DNA from: an uncultured Verrucomicrobiota bacterium
GTDB taxonomy: Bacteria > Verrucomicrobiota > Verrucomicrobiia > Limisphaerales > UBA9464
Direction of reading: 5' to 3'
Length of the DNA: 16,678 nt
Assembly: GCA_903930165.1 (NCBI GenBank)
Contig: CAIYXO010000449.1
Location: forward strand, 1-16,678
In this document: piece by piece, positions 14,090-16,678 of the stretch
How positions within the stretch are numbered: the stretch's first letter is position 1
Layout of the letters: every line of letters begins with the position of its first letter
Notes under the pieces: generated by a model
Told to the model about the DNA's origin: nothing
What the model saw: the letters and a program-made list of their open reading frames with translations, nothing else
Databases searched by the model: none
Position numbers and translations under genes: made by a program

Positions 14090-15535
14090 TCAGGCCAGGA
14101 TGCCTTTGACCACCTCGCCGTGGATGTCGGTGAGCCGGAAATCGCGTCCCTGGAAGCGGTGGGTGAGCTTCAGGTGGTCGACGCCGAAGAGGTGCAGGAT
14201 GGTGGCGTGCAGGTCGTGCACATGGACCTTGTTGTCGACGGCGTGGAAGCCGAAGTCGTCGGTCCGTCCGTACACGGTGCCGGGTTTGATGCCGCCTCCC
14301 GCCATCCAGATCGTGTAGCCGTGCGGATGGTGGTCCCGGCCGATCTGGTCGGGCTTCAACGCGCCCTGCATCATCGGCGTCCGGCCGAACTCGCCGCCCC
14401 ACAGCACCAGCGTCTCGTCGAGCAACCCGCGTTCCTTGAGGTCCTTCACGAGGGCGACCGCAGGCTGGTCCGTCTCCACACAGCGCTTCTTGAGGTCGAA
14501 CACGAGGTTGCCGTCCGGTCCGCCGTGGTGGTCCCAGCCGCGGTGGTAGAGCTGGACGAACCGCACGCCGCGCTCCACGAGACGCCGGGCGAGCAGGCCG
14601 TTGTTGGCGAACGACGCGCGACCCGGGGTCGTGCCGTAGGCCTCCTGGGTGCGGAGGTCCTCCTTCGAGATGTCCATGACCTCGGGCACGCTGGTCTGCA
14701 TCCGGTAGGCCAGCTCGTAGGACGCGATGCGCGTGCGGATCTCCGGATCCTGCAGCACGTCGTGGCGGATCGTGTTGAGGTCCTTGAGGACGTCCAGCGA
14801 CTGGCGGCGCCTGCGGGAGCCCATGCCCTCGGGATTGCCCACGAACAGGACGGGATCGCCCTGGGAACGGAGCGTGACGCCCTGGTGTTCGGTCGGGAGG
14901 AATCCGCTGCCCCACGCGGCGTTGGTCAGGGGCTGGCCCACGCCGGTCATGAGCACCACGAACGCGGGCAGGTCCTTGTTCTCGCTGCCGAGCCCGTAGC
15001 TGAACCAGGAACCCATGGCCGGACGTCCGGCCAGCTGGGCGCCCGTGTTCATGAAGATGGTCGCCGGATCGTGGTTGAAGGCCTCCGAGTGGAAGCCCTG
15101 CACGAAGCAGACGTCGTCGACGATGGTCGAGAGGTGGGGCAGGAGCTCGCTCAGCCACATGCCGGACTTCCCGTGCCGGTCGAACTTGTACGGGGACGCG
15201 AGCAGCTTCGACTCCTTGCCGATCTGGGCGAGCCGGATGTTCCGGACCAGTTCCTCGGGCACGCGCTGGCCGTCGCGTTTCGACAGCTCGGGCTTGGGGT
15301 CGAAGAGGTCGAGGTGGGACGGTCCGCCGGACTGGAAGAGGTAGATGATGTTCTTTGCCTTGGGCGCGAAGTGCGGTCGTCCGAGCACCGGCTGGCCGGC
15401 TTCGGCGCCGAGAAGGCGGCCGTCGAGCAGCGAACCCAGCGCGAGCGCACCGACACCCGCGCCGCACTGCTGGAGGAAACGGCGGCGCGTGCTGTCGCGC
15501 AGGGCGTCGAGGACCGGGGGCGGAAGGGGCTTCAT
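14090..15535 (-). CDS. DUF1501 family protein, third copy, without DUF1549 partner
   Basis: 481 aa from the ATG at 15535. The leader STRRRFLQQCGAGVGALALG is a clear twin-arginine signal at residues 15-34. I prefer this start to the ATG at 15604, which adds 23 residues with no export-signal character. Family hallmarks are KNIIYLFQSGGPSHLDLFD in the N-terminal third, GEFGRTP at 381-387, RDHHPHG at 400-406, HDLH at 440-443 and the closing GRDFRLTDIHGEVVKGIL. Unlike the other two copies it has no DUF1549/DUF1553 gene directly upstream. The AraC regulator precedes it on the same strand with a 148-bp gap. The next gene downstream is a DUF1549/DUF1553 gene, 391 bp away across the repeat mosaic, so it may still supply a partner. 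Confidence 0.93.
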   Translation of the reverse strand: MKPLPPPVLDALRDSTRRRFLQQCGAGVGALALGSLLDGRLLGAEAGQPVLGRPHFAPKAKNIIYLFQSGGPSHLDLFDPKPELSKRDGQRVPEELVRNIRLAQIGKESKLLASPYKFDRHGKSGMWLSELLPHLSTIVDDVCFVQGFHSEAFNHDPATIFMNTGAQLAGRPAMGSWFSYGLGSENKDLPAFVVLMTGVGQPLTNAAWGSGFLPTEHQGVTLRSQGDPVLFVGNPEGMGSRRRRQSLDVLKDLNTIRHDVLQDPEIRTRIASYELAYRMQTSVPEVMDISKEDLRTQEAYGTTPGRASFANNGLLARRLVERGVRFVQLYHRGWDHHGGPDGNLVFDLKKRCVETDQPAVALVKDLKERGLLDETLVLWGGEFGRTPMMQGALKPDQIGRDHHPHGYTIWMAGGGIKPGTVYGRTDDFGFHAVDNKVHVHDLHATILHLFGVDHLKLTHRFQGRDFRLTDIHGEVVKGILA

Positions 15536-15669
15536 GGGACGGCTCGGGAACCGGGGTTGGACTGCGCGAATATGGTGCGGGCCCGCGGGATCCGGCCACT
15601 CCAAACCCCGGCTGTTTCTTGGGCGGAACCGGTCGGAAGAGGCGGTCGCGCCCCACCGCCAGGAGGCCC

Positions 15670-15702
15670 GGCGGGCCGGAAGTTCACTTCCCCCGGCCCG
15701 CC
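15670..15702 (-). terminator. Strong stem-loop straddling the AraC gene stop codon
   Basis: GGCGGGCCGG (15670-15679) is the perfect reverse complement of CCGGCCCGCC (15693-15702). Inside them AAG and CTT can pair around a TTCA loop. The minus-strand stop codon (15686-15684) falls in the loop, so the last codons of the AraC gene form one arm. No T-run follows on the minus strand, so a standard intrinsic terminator is not shown. It may be a U-less terminator, an mRNA-stabilising hairpin, or simply a palindromic repeat. Confidence 0.5.
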
Positions 15703-16652
15703 TTCTGCGTCGGGGTGGCCATCGGGTAGAGGCCCGGGCAGCAGCCGAAGGTCTGGTGGAAGGCGGCGCTGAAGTGGCTGAGGCTGTTGTATCCGACCTC
15801 GTAGGCGACCTCGGTCACGTTGTACTCGCCCGACTTCAGCAGCTCCGCCGCCTTCTCCATCCGCAGTTGGCGTACATACTGGGGGATGGTCTGGCCCATC
15901 TCCTTGGAGAAGGTCCGGCTCAGGTAGAAGGGACTGCAGGCGACCTCGCGCGAGATCTGCTCGAGCGACGGCGGGTTCACCAGGTCCTTCTTGAGCATCG
16001 CGACCACGGCCTCGACGCGACCGGCCGCCACCCGCTGTTGGCGATGGCAGAACAGCTCGGCGTCGGCCGGCGGCTCGAAGAAGAACTCGCTCATCAGCTC
16101 GACGGCCTTGGCGCCGTACCAGAGCGTCTGGGCGCCCGCCAGGACCGGCGGCTGACGCAGCGTGGCGACCAGTTCGCGCTGACGCGTGGTCAGGGCGGAA
16201 GGCGCGGAGACGCCGGACTCCACCGAACCGCCCGAGGCCACGTGGCGCACGAGCGGATGCAGGCCTTCACGGATCCCTGCGAGATGGCGGACGAGGAAGT
16301 CCGGCCGGAACTCGACGGTGATGAACTGGTGGGTTTCCCCGGGGGTGCGGGCCGCGCTGAGCGGATCGGCGCCCTGCAGGTAGAAGCCGGCGGTACGGGG
16401 GGCGAAGGCGGCTCGGGCGTCGCCGTTACGGACCTCGCCGTTGCCCGAGAGGTTCAGGCAGAGCTCCAGGCTTCCCGGATGAAAGCTGCGGGCCCAGTCG
16501 GGCGGCTCGCTGGAGTTGAAGTCGTGCCACTCGAAGCTGAAGCCGAGGTCGCTGAAGTTGCCCGAGAGCTGACGCCAGCCCGCGCCGACGGCACGCCACG
16601 CGGCGGCCTCGCCCTCGAAGGCGTTCGGATCCGGTTGTCGGCGTGCTCCCAT
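15684..16652 (-). CDS. AraC family transcriptional regulator
   Basis: 322 aa, cytoplasmic, no export signal. The N-terminal half (about 30-120) has the beta-rich look of an AraC-type ligand-binding domain (SLELCLNLSGNGEV, THQFITVEFRPDFLVRHL). The C-terminal AraC/XylS DNA-binding domain spans about 212-312, with helix-turn-helix one at about 229-250 (SLEQISREVACSPFYLSRTF) and helix-turn-helix two at about 278-300 (VTEVAYEVGYNSLSHFSAAF), closing in TFGCCPGLYP. Members are usually activators of sugar-use genes; the ligand cannot be told. The ATG at 16652 gives a normal length, although no Shine-Dalgarno is clear and its promoter lies beyond the window. The first gene downstream is a DUF1501 gene, the most obvious candidate target along with the rest of the minus-strand array. 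Confidence 0.93.
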   Translation of the reverse strand: MGARRQPDPNAFEGEAAAWRAVGAGWRQLSGNFSDLGFSFEWHDFNSSEPPDWARSFHPGSLELCLNLSGNGEVRNGDARAAFAPRTAGFYLQGADPLSAARTPGETHQFITVEFRPDFLVRHLAGIREGLHPLVRHVASGGSVESGVSAPSALTTRQRELVATLRQPPVLAGAQTLWYGAKAVELMSEFFFEPPADAELFCHRQQRVAAGRVEAVVAMLKKDLVNPPSLEQISREVACSPFYLSRTFSKEMGQTIPQYVRQLRMEKAAELLKSGEYNVTEVAYEVGYNSLSHFSAAFHQTFGCCPGLYPMATPTQKAGRGK

Positions 16653-16678
16653 CTGCGGCGTCGAACCTAGACCCCGAA

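Noticed and set aside
15536..15604. Upstream ATG at 15604 for the third DUF1501 gene
   Set aside because: It would add 23 residues with no export-signal character ahead of an otherwise normally placed Tat leader starting at 15535.

Overview
The window is a GC-rich chromosomal stretch carrying the gene families typical of the Planctomycetota/Verrucomicrobiota group: DUF1549/DUF1553 (PSCyt2/PSD1) proteins, DUF1501 proteins with twin-arginine-type leaders, an exported Gfo/Idh/MocA oxidoreductase, a TlpA-like thioredoxin and an AraC regulator. I favour Verrucomicrobiota because of the AraC regulator and the style of the intergenic repeats. That assignment is inference from family content; there is no rRNA or other marker here.

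Layout from left to right. 1-311 holds no gene. It contains a composite of GC-rich hairpins (1-230) and a GTAG-type REP palindrome (266-289). 312-6149 is a minus-strand cluster read right to left: a DUF1549/DUF1553 protein, a DUF1501 protein overlapping it by 4 bp, a repeat mosaic, then an exported Gfo/Idh/MocA oxidoreductase. 6309-8495 is a divergent plus-strand pair: a secreted beta-propeller-like protein and a secreted TlpA-type thioredoxin protein. 8704-13698 is a second DUF1549/DUF1553 plus DUF1501 pair on the minus strand; its large protein carries two tandem beta-sandwich-like modules. 13699-14089 is a gene-free mosaic with two more REP palindromes and several short tandem repeats. 14090-15535 is a third DUF1501 gene without a DUF1549 partner. 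15684-16652 is an AraC-family regulator upstream of it on the same strand.

How the genes may work together. All products except the AraC regulator carry an export signal, so the locus looks devoted to the periplasm or cell surface. The DUF1549 proteins each have one CxxCH haem-type motif, and the DUF1501 proteins resemble the alkaline-phosphatase/sulfatase fold. Such pairs are often found near polysaccharide-degradation genes in these phyla, but their biochemistry is not established and no glycoside hydrolase or sulfatase is visible here. A carbohydrate-related surface system controlled by the AraC protein is a reasonable inference, not a demonstration.

The most distinctive non-coding signal is the palindromic repeats. 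Two hairpin families (1-230, and the three GTAG elements at 266-289, 13794-13817 and 13933-13956) show base changes compensated across the stem, which supports real selection or mobilisation as hairpins. I saw no CRISPR array, tRNA, rRNA, integrase or transposase gene.
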